Positions 1 through 6,119 of a stretch of 6,266 nucleotides of DNA are shown one piece after another. The position numbers and the translations under genes are program-made. The DNA comes from Deltaproteobacteria bacterium. Lineage in GTDB: Bacteria > Myxococcota_A > Polyangia > Polyangiales > Houyiibacteriaceae. The stretch spans positions 1-6,266 of the forward strand of contig JAFDFW010000135.1 in assembly GCA_019309605.1 (NCBI GenBank), read 5' to 3'. Each line of letters starts with the position of its first letter. Positions within the stretch are counted from its first letter, which is position 1. A model generated the notes under the pieces. It was not told the origin of the DNA. It saw nothing but the letters and a program-made list of their open reading frames with translations, and did not search any database.

Positions 1-789
1 CGTTTCCACATCCAGGGGATCACCAACCCAACCTATTTCGGGCTGTATGCACGCCGCCGCATGGACGCGTATGGCGCCACCCAGCAGGACTTCGCCCAGG
101 TGAAGGTCAAGAACTCCAAGCACGGCCTTCACAACCCGAACGCGCGGTACCGCAAAGAGGTCGCGCTCGAAGATGTGATGAGCTCGGTGCTGGTAGCCGA
201 TCCGCTTCATCTGCTGGACATCTGTGCGACGAGCGACGGGGCCGCAGCAGTGGTCCTCTCGAGCATGGACTTCGCGCGGAAGCACACGACGAACCCGGTA
301 AAGATCGCGGCTGTTTCGACGGTCACACCGGTGTACCCCAACAACATCATCGAGATGCCCCACCTCGCAACTGATTCGAAGGCGGGCGTGGGATTACCCG
401 AGATCGGATTCAAAGAATCGATCGCGCACGGCGCCTACGAAGAAGCCGGGCTCGGTCCCGAGGACATGAGCCTCGCCGAGGTCTACGACTTGTCGACGGC
501 TCTCGAGCTCGATTGGTACGAACAGATCGGCCTGTGTCCGCCAGGCGACGCCGAAAAGCTCTTGCGCGACGGCGAAACCACCATCGGCGGCCGAATCCCG
601 GTCAACCCAAGCGGCGGCCTAGGATGCTTCGGCGAAGCTGTACCTGCCCAAGCGATCGCACAGGTCTGCGAGCTCACCTGGCAACTCCGAGGCCAGGCCG
701 AGGGGCGTCAGGTCGAGGGCGCAAAGGCCGGGGTGACGGTAAACCAAGGGCTGTTTGGGCACGGTTCGTCGGTGATCTGCACCGTCTGA
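1..789 (+). CDS. Thiolase-like lipid-transfer protein (SCP-x/Ltp type), 5' truncated by window edge
   Basis: The frame is open from base 1 to a TGA at 787-789, giving 262 residues. The ATG at 61 is internal, because the 20 preceding codons continue the same fold (GITNPTYFGLYARRR). Thiolase-family proteins of this type are about 390-400 residues, so roughly 130 N-terminal residues, including the usual nucleophilic Cys, lie outside the window. Visible landmarks are an SDGAAAVVLSS block (about 235-270), EVYDLS at 478-495 where SCP-x thiolases have a VHDCF-like motif, NPSGGLGCFGEAVPAQ at 604-651 where they have NPSGG...GHPLGATG, and a C-terminal NQGLFGHGSSV. Family members act on CoA thioesters in fatty-acid or sterol side-chain breakdown; some, such as actinobacterial Ltp2, are retro-aldolases rather than thiolases. 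The catalytic His position is Glu here, so classical thiolase activity is doubtful. It converges with the CcmH-like gene. The family call is firm; reaction and substrate are not. Confidence 0.88.
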   Translation, partial: RFHIQGITNPTYFGLYARRRMDAYGATQQDFAQVKVKNSKHGLHNPNARYRKEVALEDVMSSVLVADPLHLLDICATSDGAAAVVLSSMDFARKHTTNPVKIAAVSTVTPVYPNNIIEMPHLATDSKAGVGLPEIGFKESIAHGAYEEAGLGPEDMSLAEVYDLSTALELDWYEQIGLCPPGDAEKLLRDGETTIGGRIPVNPSGGLGCFGEAVPAQAIAQVCELTWQLRGQAEGRQVEGAKAGVTVNQGLFGHGSSVICTV

Positions 790-791
790 GT

Positions 792-829
<38 letters not shown>

Positions 830-832
830 AGG

Positions 833-1285
833 TCAGTCTAGGGCGGCGAGCTCTTGATCGAGCCGCGCGTCTAGATTGAGATCCTGCGAGAGGGCTTCGA
901 CCGGGCGCTTCCTTGCGCCGTGCCCTCTGAACCTTCGAGCCATCACGACCAGCCAGAGCGTCGACAAAGCGACCGCGACGACCGGGATCAGCCAGCCGGA
1001 CTTTACCGGCGGGATGCTCAGCTCAAAGCCTGGCACCCGCGCCTGCAAGCGGTTGCGGATCTCGGGCTCGGACGCGCCGTCCGCAACCCACCCGCGAATG
1101 TCTCGCCGCCACTCTCCGGCTTTGGGGCTCGGACAGGAGCTGAGCGTCTTCCCCGGACAGAAGGGGCTTGCTGTATTGCGCACGATCCCCTGCACCTGCC
1201 GACCCTGGTCCACCGTGCCCTCAGCAGGCACCGAAGCGCACCCGAAGGTGAACAGAAGCGCCGAGATCGCAGCGATACGCATCAT
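833..1285 (-). CDS. CcmH/CycL/NrfF-like cytochrome c maturation protein, divergent cysteine motif
   Basis: This gene encodes 150 residues. Residues 1-16 form a hydrophobic signal-like segment ending in FGC, a poor lipobox (T-F-G-C). Residues about 40-93 resemble the CcmH domain: SPFCPGKTLSSCPSP, then WRRDIRGWVADGASEPEIRNRL matching the 'Rxxvrxmlaxgxsdxeirxxl' helix pattern, then PGFELSIPP. A membrane segment follows at about 98-116, then a charged C-terminal tail. CcmH proteins are membrane-anchored, periplasm-facing thiol proteins that reduce or deliver apocytochrome c for haem attachment. The canonical motif is LRCxxCQ; here the cysteines are C43 and C51, spaced C-x7-C. No other ccm gene is in the window. 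The ATGATG start lacks a clear ribosome-binding site, so either ATG is possible. The domain call rests on pattern recognition; function is inferred. Confidence 0.68.
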   Translation of the reverse strand: MMRIAAISALLFTFGCASVPAEGTVDQGRQVQGIVRNTASPFCPGKTLSSCPSPKAGEWRRDIRGWVADGASEPEIRNRLQARVPGFELSIPPVKSGWLIPVVAVALSTLWLVVMARRFRGHGARKRPVEALSQDLNLDARLDQELAALD

Positions 1286-1383
1286 CGCAAACTACATAAG
1301 CCCGCCTACCCCGAGCAGTAAGGTGGCAAATTGTCGCAGCCGCCAAACCGATCCGCGACACCGACGCTGACGCTGTCCCGGCC
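1286..1383. other. Intergenic gap upstream of the CcmH-like gene, with a degenerate hexamer repeat
   Basis: This 98-bp gap separates the nucleoside transporter stop (TAG at 1384-1386) from the CcmH-like start. I see no hairpin followed by a T-tract and no convincing -35/-10 pair. At 1355-1377 the minus strand reads GACAGC, GTCAGC, GTCGGT, GTCGC: degenerate hexamers resembling the perfect array at 792-829 but in the opposite orientation. Whether the CcmH-like gene has its own promoter here cannot be decided by eye. Confidence 0.55.
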
Positions 1384-2697
1384 CTAAATAAGGATCCCCG
1401 CCACCGCCGCCGTCATCAACGACGCGAGCATCCCGCCGAACATCGCCCGCAACCCCAACCTCGCAAGATCATGCCTCCGCTCCGGCGCAATCCCCCCAAT
1501 GCCCCCCAACTGAACCCCAATCGACCCGAAGTTCGCAAATCCGCACAGCGCATAGCTCGCGATCACAACCGTGCGCGGCGACAACTGTGCGACCCCTTCC
1601 GACAACGACTCGTAGAGGTGCAAGTACGCGATGAACTCGGTCAGGACGAGCTTCTCTCCGAGCAAGGTGCCCACAGTGGCGCACTCGGCGACGGGCACGC
1701 CGATCAGAAACGCGAACGGCCAAAAGATCCATCCGAGGATCTGCTGCAGCGTGAGGGGCTCCACCGCGGCGGCGCCCTGCAGCCCCATCCAATCGTTGTA
1801 GAGCTCGAATGGTAGACCCAGCAGCGCGTTGGTCAGCGCGATCAGGGCGATGAAGGCCAACAGCATGGCACCGACGTTCAAAGCCAGCTTCATCCCTACG
1901 TACGCGCCTCGGGCCGCGGCGTCGATCAGGTTCACGTCTGGGTTTTCGATCTCGGGCAAGACCTCCTCTGAAGCCTCGGGCTTCTCGGTCTCGGGCCACA
2001 TGACCTTCGCGATCACGAGTGCCGCGGGGGCACTCATCACACTTGCGGCGATCAGATGCCCTGCAATGTCGGGAAAGACGTCCTTCAGTAGGCCGACGTA
2101 TGCCGCGAGCACCCCACCCGCGACGGTCGCGAAGCCCCCGGTCATCACAGCCATCAATTCCGAGGTCGTCATCGTGCGGATGAACGGCGCGATCATGAGT
2201 GGCGCTTCGGTCTGTCCGACGAACGAATTCGCCGCAGCGGAGAGCGTCTCGGAGCCGGACGTTCGCATCGTTCGTCGCATGACCCACGCGAACGCCCCCA
2301 CCAGCCGCTGCATGATGCCGAGGTGGTAGAGGATGGTCATCAACGACGAGAAGAAGATAATCGTGGGAAGCACATTGATCGCGATCGTGAATTTCTCCGA
2401 CGCGAAGTCACCAAAGATAAACTCCGTGCCTTGTGCGGTGAATCCCAGCAACGCGATGACCACATCGTTCAAGATCGAAAACAAGCGAAGTCCAACGTCG
2501 GTCTTCATGACGAGAAAGCCAAACGACAGTTGCAATCCGATGCCCCATGCGATCACGCGCCAGGGCACCCGATCACGATGCTTGGAAAGCAGCCACGCGA
2601 TCCCAACCATCGCAAACAGCCCAACCAGCGAAATCAACCGCTGCCAGAACGGAACCACCCCAACATCCGTGGTCAAAGCGGCCGACAAACAACCCAT
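1384..2697 (-). CDS. Concentrative nucleoside transporter (NupC/CNT family)
   Basis: A polytopic inner-membrane protein of 437 residues, a normal length for bacterial CNTs, which take up nucleosides with Na+ or H+. An N-terminal membrane segment (about 20-38) is followed by the CNT core. SGSETLSAAANSFVGQTEAP (147-166) holds the GQTE nucleobase-binding loop at 161-164 and N157, matching a sodium-site Asn. GGFATVAGGVLAAYVG (187-202) is the next conserved helix. GEKLVLTEFIAY (347-358) matches the family (G/A)xKxxxNEFVA(Y/M/F) signature except that Asn is Thr353; the substrate-binding Glu is E354. ALCGFANFGSIG (383-394) carries the substrate-binding Asn (N389) and Ser (S392). The ATG has no obvious Shine-Dalgarno sequence. 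It lies 44 bp after the sulfotransferase, with a hairpin between them, so cotranscription is uncertain. Substrate range and coupling ion cannot be read from the sequence. Confidence 0.95.
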   Translation of the reverse strand: MGCLSAALTTDVGVVPFWQRLISLVGLFAMVGIAWLLSKHRDRVPWRVIAWGIGLQLSFGFLVMKTDVGLRLFSILNDVVIALLGFTAQGTEFIFGDFASEKFTIAINVLPTIIFFSSLMTILYHLGIMQRLVGAFAWVMRRTMRTSGSETLSAAANSFVGQTEAPLMIAPFIRTMTTSELMAVMTGGFATVAGGVLAAYVGLLKDVFPDIAGHLIAASVMSAPAALVIAKVMWPETEKPEASEEVLPEIENPDVNLIDAAARGAYVGMKLALNVGAMLLAFIALIALTNALLGLPFELYNDWMGLQGAAAVEPLTLQQILGWIFWPFAFLIGVPVAECATVGTLLGEKLVLTEFIAYLHLYESLSEGVAQLSPRTVVIASYALCGFANFGSIGVQLGGIGGIAPERRHDLARLGLRAMFGGMLASLMTAAVAGILI

Positions 2698-2719
2698 CGC
2701 GCCGGATACTAACCCTTTG

Positions 2720-2742
2720 AAAAAGGAGACTGTCCCCTTTTT
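2720..2742 (-). terminator. Palindromic hairpin after the sulfotransferase gene, candidate intrinsic terminator or repeat element
   Basis: Two 11-nt arms, 2720-2730 and 2732-2742, surround a single central base. On the minus strand the arms are AAAAAGGGGAC and GTCTCCTTTTT; they pair fully if one G.U wobble (2735 with 2727) is allowed. The plus-strand RNA would have an A-C mismatch there. The hairpin shares its first bases with the sulfotransferase TAA stop (2742-2744) and ends in a U5 run, as expected for an intrinsic terminator of the SDR-DUF1214-sulfotransferase unit. From memory, near-identical A-run/GGGGACTGTCCCC/T-run palindromes recur as dispersed repeats in some environmental genomes, so it may instead be a REP-like element. 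Confidence 0.6.
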
Positions 2743-4022
2743 TATTCGTAGGGGACGCTGAAGCGGGCGCGGTAGGGGGCGATCCGGGATTCTACGTCGT
2801 CTTTGGTCATGCCGAAGTCGGCCAGGGAGTATTTGTGGCGGCCGTATTTGTGCTGCTTGTTGACCTTACGGGAGGCTTCCATCGCCGAGCGGGCGGCCGG
2901 CGTGAGCTTGGCGCCGGCTGCTTCGTAGACACGTTCGACCTGAGGGATCGGGTCTTTGATCAGATCGTAATACGACACGTCGATGAAGCCTTTGTCCTTC
3001 ACCCGGTCTCGGGTGGCCATCGTGCGGCGCGCCATATTTTCGATCTTGTGGAGCCAGTGCTTCGCCACTCGGTTCGGATCGACGTCATCGCTGAAGATCA
3101 TCTGAAGATGGGTCAGCATGCTGAAGAGCGAGGGACTCGTCTTGAGGGGATCGCGATGCGTGTGCACGATTGTCGCGTTCGGGAACACCTCGAGGAGCGG
3201 ATCCATGTATTCCTGATGGTGCGGCGTCTTGAGCACCCAGCGTACATCCTTGCCGATGCCAGGCCGTTGCCACTGCAGGTACTGCATCATCCGCTTCAAC
3301 GCCTCGTACGCGGGAACGTGATCCTGCTCCTCCAGCCACTCGGAGTACGTCGGCACGTTCATCATCGCTTCAGGCGTGGTGGTCATGAACGCCTGCTCGA
3401 GCAGGATCACCTCTTCCTCGGGCGCGTCCGGCTCAGCCGGGTGAATCGCGAAGAACCCGGGCGACATGTACTTGAGCCCCTTGGCGGCCGCCGCTGCCTG
3501 CGCGAACCGCGGGTCCTTCTTCCGCCCGGATGTCTGCTTCGGTGGCGCGGGGTTGATGGCCTCCCAGGACGCAAGGGAACGAATCGCGGGGTCCCGCGCG
3601 ATCAAGCGCTGCAGCATCGTCGTTCCGGTGCGGGCCAAGCCTGCCACGACGATCGGCGCTTCGACGGAAATGTCGAGGATCTCGGGATGCTGCTTGATCG
3701 TGTTCTGGGTGACGAGCTTGTTGGCCAACACGCCAATGATGCGGCCGCGAATGATCATGTGACCGACGGGATTGAGCGCAGCCTCTCGATTGATCGAGTC
3801 GACCAACACTTCCAAGGGCTCGAGAAACCCCTCGTCTCCGAAGTCGTGCAGTCCCATTTTGCGCTGCGCGTCCGCTAACACGTCGCCCACGGTGATCGGC
3901 CTGCCGCCGATGCCGACGCCAGACAGCAGGCGCCCGACCCGATTGGCAATCGCGATCGCGGCAGGACGGTACGGCCGGTCGAAAGTACTCGTGATTTCGC
4001 TGGCAGGCATCGAAGGCGTCAA
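2742..4022 (-). CDS. PAPS-dependent sulfotransferase family protein
   Basis: A 426-residue protein of the Sulfotransfer_3-like group, predicted to transfer sulfonate from PAPS to a hydroxyl group of a small molecule or lipid in the cytoplasm. The 5'-phosphosulfate loop is VVAGLARTGTTMLQRL (125-140), with core GLARTGTT at 128-135. The 3'-phosphate site is IVHTHRDPLKTSPSLFSM (285-302), with R290 and a Ser at 296 or 298. RWVLKTPHH (261-269) is the usual strand before it, and HPAEPDAPEEEVILLE (194-209) matches the acidic block of the family. No signal peptide or membrane segment is seen. The longest frame starts at TTG (4020-4022), overlapping the upstream stop as TTGA; an ATG at codon 5 (4008-4010) is an alternative, and neither has a strong Shine-Dalgarno sequence. 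It follows the DUF1214 gene and is surely cotranscribed with it. The family is clear; the acceptor is unknown. Confidence 0.92.
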   Translation of the reverse strand: MTPSMPASEITSTFDRPYRPAAIAIANRVGRLLSGVGIGGRPITVGDVLADAQRKMGLHDFGDEGFLEPLEVLVDSINREAALNPVGHMIIRGRIIGVLANKLVTQNTIKQHPEILDISVEAPIVVAGLARTGTTMLQRLIARDPAIRSLASWEAINPAPPKQTSGRKKDPRFAQAAAAAKGLKYMSPGFFAIHPAEPDAPEEEVILLEQAFMTTTPEAMMNVPTYSEWLEEQDHVPAYEALKRMMQYLQWQRPGIGKDVRWVLKTPHHQEYMDPLLEVFPNATIVHTHRDPLKTSPSLFSMLTHLQMIFSDDVDPNRVAKHWLHKIENMARRTMATRDRVKDKGFIDVSYYDLIKDPIPQVERVYEAAGAKLTPAARSAMEASRKVNKQHKYGRHKYSLADFGMTKDDVESRIAPYRARFSVPYE

Positions 4023-5119
4023 ATCTCTGAGAGCTTCACCACTCGCGTCTGTGGTTCGGGGTGCTCATTCGAGCGCACCCACCGCCAACACATCGTGCCC
4101 TCTTCATGGCCGACCGTGTCGATCCAATTGTCGAAGCCCTTGTTCTGCGCCGCAACCACCACTTGCACCGAGCCATCCGGCCGATAGTTCGCCGTGTGCT
4201 TGTTCACGTGGATCGGGTAGTAGCGGTAATCGAGTGATTCCATCCAGTAGTTGTTGAGCTGGAAGTTCCAGTGCTCGCACTCCGGGGGTGTTGCCTCGAT
4301 CACCAGCGCTTCATCGGGCGCCAGCTTCCAGTAGCTGTGGTAATAGGCGATGTCCGGCACGCCGCCCGCCTGGTCGGACACCTCTTGTGGCATCCGGGGA
4401 AGCTTGTTGGTGGTCTTCTTGAAGTTCTCCGCCCAACTCGCGAACATCATCGCGGCGCCCGCGACGAGGCCGGCTGACGTCGTCAGGCCCTCCGCGCACT
4501 TCACCGGGTCGAACGGCGACGGCTGCCCGTCCCCGCCGATCCGCTCGATCTGAAGGTCGGCAATCGTTTCGTTCTCCCGATCTAGGAACGTTTGCCGGAC
4601 GATGAGCGTACCGGTCTCTTTCTCCATCGGGAGCCAGTTACCTCGCTTCTCTTCCGTGCTGAGAATGATCTCGAAGGTCCCGTCCGGCTCAATCTCGAGC
4701 GACGACGCTTCGAGATACCCGGTCGGCGGCATGCCACGGCCCTGCCCGTAGTTGCCGGTCTGCGTGAAGAAGCCGAGATAGTGAACGGAGCCGCGATTTC
4801 CACGAATGCGATACTCGTACTCACCGCTGATCGACGCGTTCTGGTAGTAGTTGTCGGGATGGTCGGCGCCCATCTTCGCTGTCTCGTGCACCACACGCTG
4901 CAGCACAGGCGCAAGCGGGTCGTTGTGCTCGACGAATGTCTGCAACGCCGCGCGCGCAATCCGGCTCAGGTATCGGAAGCCTTCCATCCGATTCATTGGG
5001 TCGCTCGGCGTGTTCGGTCCGAGCACGACGTTCCCCGCCATCTTCAAGGTGTCGCAGAACCGGTTCCACACCGTCCCGTCGAGGATCTCTTTCTCTGCCT
5101 GGCTCAAGTCGTCAGTCAT
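4019..5119 (-). CDS. DUF1214 domain-containing protein
   Basis: A 366-residue protein, likely soluble, with no signal peptide or clear membrane helix. The C-terminal part (about 260-350) carries a DUF1214-like domain with the typical EATPPECEHWNFQLNNYWMES stretch (275-295) and PIHVNKHTANYRPDGSVQVV (302-321). The N-terminal half (about 85-180) holds YYQNASISGEYEYRIRGNRG, HYLGFF and LIVRQTFLD blocks that I associate with longer DUF1214 relatives found beside sulfotransferases and dehydrogenases. No enzymatic function is established for the family and no catalytic motif stands out. The gene begins 9 bp after the SDR stop with a good ribosome-binding site, and its TGA overlaps the sulfotransferase TTG start, so the three genes form one translationally coupled unit. 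A role on the same lipid-like substrate is inference from position only. Confidence 0.85.
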   Translation of the reverse strand: MTDDLSQAEKEILDGTVWNRFCDTLKMAGNVVLGPNTPSDPMNRMEGFRYLSRIARAALQTFVEHNDPLAPVLQRVVHETAKMGADHPDNYYQNASISGEYEYRIRGNRGSVHYLGFFTQTGNYGQGRGMPPTGYLEASSLEIEPDGTFEIILSTEEKRGNWLPMEKETGTLIVRQTFLDRENETIADLQIERIGGDGQPSPFDPVKCAEGLTTSAGLVAGAAMMFASWAENFKKTTNKLPRMPQEVSDQAGGVPDIAYYHSYWKLAPDEALVIEATPPECEHWNFQLNNYWMESLDYRYYPIHVNKHTANYRPDGSVQVVVAAQNKGFDNWIDTVGHEEGTMCWRWVRSNEHPEPQTRVVKLSEI

Positions 5120-5124
5120 TCGGT

Positions 5125-5130
5125 CTTCCT
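5125..5130 (-). promoter_or_regulatory. Ribosome-binding site of the DUF1214 gene
   Basis: The minus strand reads AGGAAG, five bases before the ATG at 5119. It overlaps the SDR stop codon (TAG at 5129-5131), so ribosomes finishing the SDR are placed to start the DUF1214 protein. It is the only strong Shine-Dalgarno match seen among the minus-strand genes and fixes this start codon. Confidence 0.8.
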
Positions 5131-6082
5131 AAATCACGTGGTGCCTACGAAGGAGATCCTCGGTTTTGCTCCACAGTAGCGCACCATTGTCTGGGTCCAT
5201 CGCGGCTTCCGATGGGTCCTTGATTCGCAGCATGTGCATGTATTCGCCAGTCTTCTCGCCCATTTCACCGGACGCAACGAGGTAATCGACGGGGATTGAA
5301 GCCTTCTCGGGCTTCTGGAAGAACAAGGCCATCGCCGGCTTGAGGATGGGCTTGAGCCAAGTGGGTGCCTCACGCGCCATGTTCGAGTTGACCGCACCAG
5401 GGCAAATGGCGTGCACACAGACATCTGGGTTTTCACCGTTGCCGCCAGGGTTGAGGCGCCTCGACAGCTCTTGGAAGTACGTCGTCAGGTGCAACTTGCT
5501 GAGGCCGTAGTACTTCACGCCATCCGACACGCCGTACTCGATCGGCTCGCCGAAAGTGTCGAAGTCGATCGGGATCGAGCTCCGGTGGGTCTCAGACGAG
5601 ACGAAGATCACCCGTGGTGGGTCCTCGGCGCGGGAGTTGTCGCCATAGACGGCGTTCGGGATGATACCGTCGTGGAGGAGCCTATTGAGCACGACGAACT
5701 TCGCCAAGAAGTTCACCGCGAACATCAGCTCCAGACCGTGCTTGCTCCGTCGCGAAGTCACAGGCACGACACCCGCATTGAACACTGCGGCGTCCAGTGT
5801 AACGTTTCGATCACGCAATGCGTCGCAGAAGGACGCGATCGAATCGAAGTCGCTGAGGTCGACTTGGATCATCTCAACCTTGTCGCTGCCGCTCTCGGCG
5901 CGAACGTCTTGTCCCGCTTCCGGGATCCCGCTGCGGCACGCCATGATCACGTGGACCAAACACGTTCTTCCGTCGAGTCGCGCGCCGCGGGGCACCGGTG
6001 CCACTTTCGGATCTTTGTTTCGCTGATCGAGCACCCAGCTCAGGACGGCGGTGAAGGGGTTGCCGTGGGTCCTATCGGCCAT
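5129..6082 (-). CDS. Short-chain dehydrogenase/reductase lacking its TGxxxGxG cofactor motif
   Basis: A 317-residue member of the classical SDR group that resembles retinol dehydrogenase- or protochlorophyllide-reductase-like proteins. Retained motifs are VDLSDFDSI (74-82), FNAGV (101-105, the NNAG site), the N124 strand (AVNFLAKF), VIFVSSETHRS (158-168, catalytic Ser), YYGLSK (191-196, Tyr192 and Lys196 of YxxxK) and CPGAVNSNM (227-235). The first Rossmann strand reads RLDGRTCLV (35-43) and then jumps directly to HVIMACR (44-50), which is normally the second strand. The intervening glycine-rich turn and helix, about 20 residues with TGxxxGxG, are absent without a frame change. The protein as read should bind NAD(P)H poorly or not at all. 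It may be a recent in-frame pseudogene, a repurposed protein or an assembly error. It follows pdxJ by 33 bp and heads the SDR-DUF1214-sulfotransferase unit. No ribosome-binding site is seen before its ATG. Confidence 0.85.
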   Translation of the reverse strand: MADRTHGNPFTAVLSWVLDQRNKDPKVAPVPRGARLDGRTCLVHVIMACRSGIPEAGQDVRAESGSDKVEMIQVDLSDFDSIASFCDALRDRNVTLDAAVFNAGVVPVTSRRSKHGLELMFAVNFLAKFVVLNRLLHDGIIPNAVYGDNSRAEDPPRVIFVSSETHRSSIPIDFDTFGEPIEYGVSDGVKYYGLSKLHLTTYFQELSRRLNPGGNGENPDVCVHAICPGAVNSNMAREAPTWLKPILKPAMALFFQKPEKASIPVDYLVASGEMGEKTGEYMHMLRIKDPSEAAMDPDNGALLWSKTEDLLRRHHVI

Positions 6083-6091
6083 AGCGAACGC

Positions 6092-6119
6092 ACTGTAGGG
6101 AACTCGGCTCGGCTGTCAA
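6092..6119 (-). promoter_or_regulatory. Candidate sigma70-type promoter for the SDR unit
   Basis: The minus strand carries a perfect -35 TTGACA at 6119-6114, a 16-bp spacer, and TACAGT at 6097-6092, which matches TATAAT at four of six positions. Transcription would begin about at 6085, within a few bases of the SDR ATG at 6082, making an almost leaderless mRNA. That fits the absence of a Shine-Dalgarno sequence there. The -35 box contains the TGA stop codon of pdxJ, so it could also be a chance match. Confidence 0.4.

Noticed and set aside
61..789. ATG at 61 as the thiolase start
   Set aside because: Upstream in-frame codons continue the conserved sequence, no ribosome-binding site is present, and the protein would lack a third of the fold.
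876..1370. Plus-strand frames (876-1370 and 920-1321) opposite the CcmH-like gene
   Set aside because: They have no recognisable domain, whereas the minus strand has a signal segment, a CcmH-like helix pattern and a membrane segment.
1469..2287. Minus-strand frame of 272 codons inside the transporter gene
   Set aside because: An Arg-rich out-of-frame shadow of the CNT transporter, whose real frame contains all family motifs.
2698..2719. TAGTAT as a -10 box for the transporter
   Set aside because: It matches only 4 of 6 bases and there is no credible -35 at suitable spacing; the upstream bases belong to the hairpin.
2835..3878. Plus-strand open frame of 347 codons opposite the sulfotransferase
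   Set aside because: It is Arg/His/Leu-rich low-information translation antisense to a clear sulfotransferase; GC-rich codon structure leaves such frames open. No domain is recognisable.
4592..5179. Plus-strand frame of 195 codons opposite the DUF1214 gene
   Set aside because: Antisense shadow; the DUF1214 frame has an excellent ribosome-binding site and conserved blocks.
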